This document shows, piece after piece, positions 63,925-64,000 of a stretch of DNA of 64,000 nt. A program made the position numbers and the translations under genes. The notes beneath the pieces are model-generated. The model was not told the origin of the DNA and did not search any database. It saw only the letters and a program-made list of their open reading frames with translations. This DNA comes from Priestia iocasae (GTDB taxonomy: Bacteria; Bacillota; Bacilli; Bacillales; Bacillaceae_H), in the NCBI RefSeq assembly GCF_016909075.1, contig NZ_JAFBFC010000006.1, forward strand, positions 170,827 to 234,826, written 5' to 3'. Position 1 is the first letter of the stretch. Each line of letters opens with the position of its first letter.

Positions 63925-64000
63925 TTCTTCGGAGAGTTTGATCCTGGCTCAGGACGAACGCTGGCGGCGTGCCTAATACATGCAAGTCGAGCGAACTTCT
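63925..64000 (+). rRNA. 16S ribosomal RNA, 5' end (cut by window edge)
   Basis: The universal 5' sequence is visible: CGGAGAGTTTGATCCTGGCT, then the stretch ending in GGCGGCGTGCCTAATACATG and CAAGTCGAGCG. The gene runs off the right edge at the variable V1 loop (GAACTTCT). Confidence 0.97.

Overview
The window reads as low-GC Gram-positive chromosome from the family Bacillaceae. Support: small acid-soluble spore protein genes (sspK, sspE), sigma-B, sigma-W and sigma-G type promoters, PerR, FapR, CcpA and PhoP operators, strong AGGAGG-type ribosome sites with many GTG/TTG starts, and a backbone from about 28.6 kb to the right end (yfhD-yfhE ... yfhF/recX-yfhH-sspK-yfhJ-yfhP/mutY-yfhS-fabL-sspE-ygaB-ntdP-ygaD-ygaE-gsaB-bcp-perR-ygzB-ygxA-16S rRNA) in the order I know from Bacillus subtilis. 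Several islands sit in that backbone. A Priestia/Bacillus-like host is likely; I do not claim a species.

Layout. 0-5 kb: a sugar/sugar-acid operon cut by the left edge (hxlA, hxlB, KDPG-type aldolase, TRAP transporter PQM, KdgF-like cupin). 5.5-9.1 kb: a type VII secretion LXG polymorphic-toxin locus with two small helical partners, a DUF4176 protein, a two-helix membrane protein and a lipoprotein. 9.2-14.6 kb: an RpiR regulator and a four-gene operon (YjiH-type permease, M20 deacylase, GNAT acyltransferase, N-succinylamino-acid racemase) matching the known D-to-L amino acid conversion route. 14.6-17.9 kb: a GEMM-I class cyclic-dinucleotide riboswitch with its own promoter and terminator, controlling a dynamin-like GTPase and two coiled-coil proteins. 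I judge this the most likely undescribed system here. 18-28 kb: a 42-aa cysteine-rich protein, an APH-type kinase, a sigma-B catalase, a decayed gene, the ydbST envelope-defence pair, a PAS-GGDEF diguanylate cyclase and a PhoP-box alkaline phosphatase.

28-40 kb: a DnaA-box cluster, then yfhD/yfhE, an acetyltransferase behind a structured leader with tRNA T-arm-like and T-box-like motifs, an amidohydrolase, and the yfhF-to-ntdP backbone including a FapR operator before fabL. 40-59 kb: ygaD, a dipeptide/oligopeptide ABC operon (DF, binding protein, BC), ygaE, a full-length glutamate synthase large subunit without its small subunit but with a perfect CcpA cre site upstream, gsaB, an ABC-2 exporter trio, a small K+ channel and bcp. 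59-64 kb: an AbgT transporter, autoregulated perR, ygzB, ygxA, then tandem rRNA promoters and the first bases of a 16S rRNA gene at the right edge.

Functional links inside the window: the diguanylate cyclase at 24.8 kb makes the type of signal the 14.7 kb riboswitch class reads; katE, bcp and perR form a peroxide-defence set; fabL, ydbST and the LXG locus concern the envelope. Transposases, CRISPR arrays and prophage genes were not seen.
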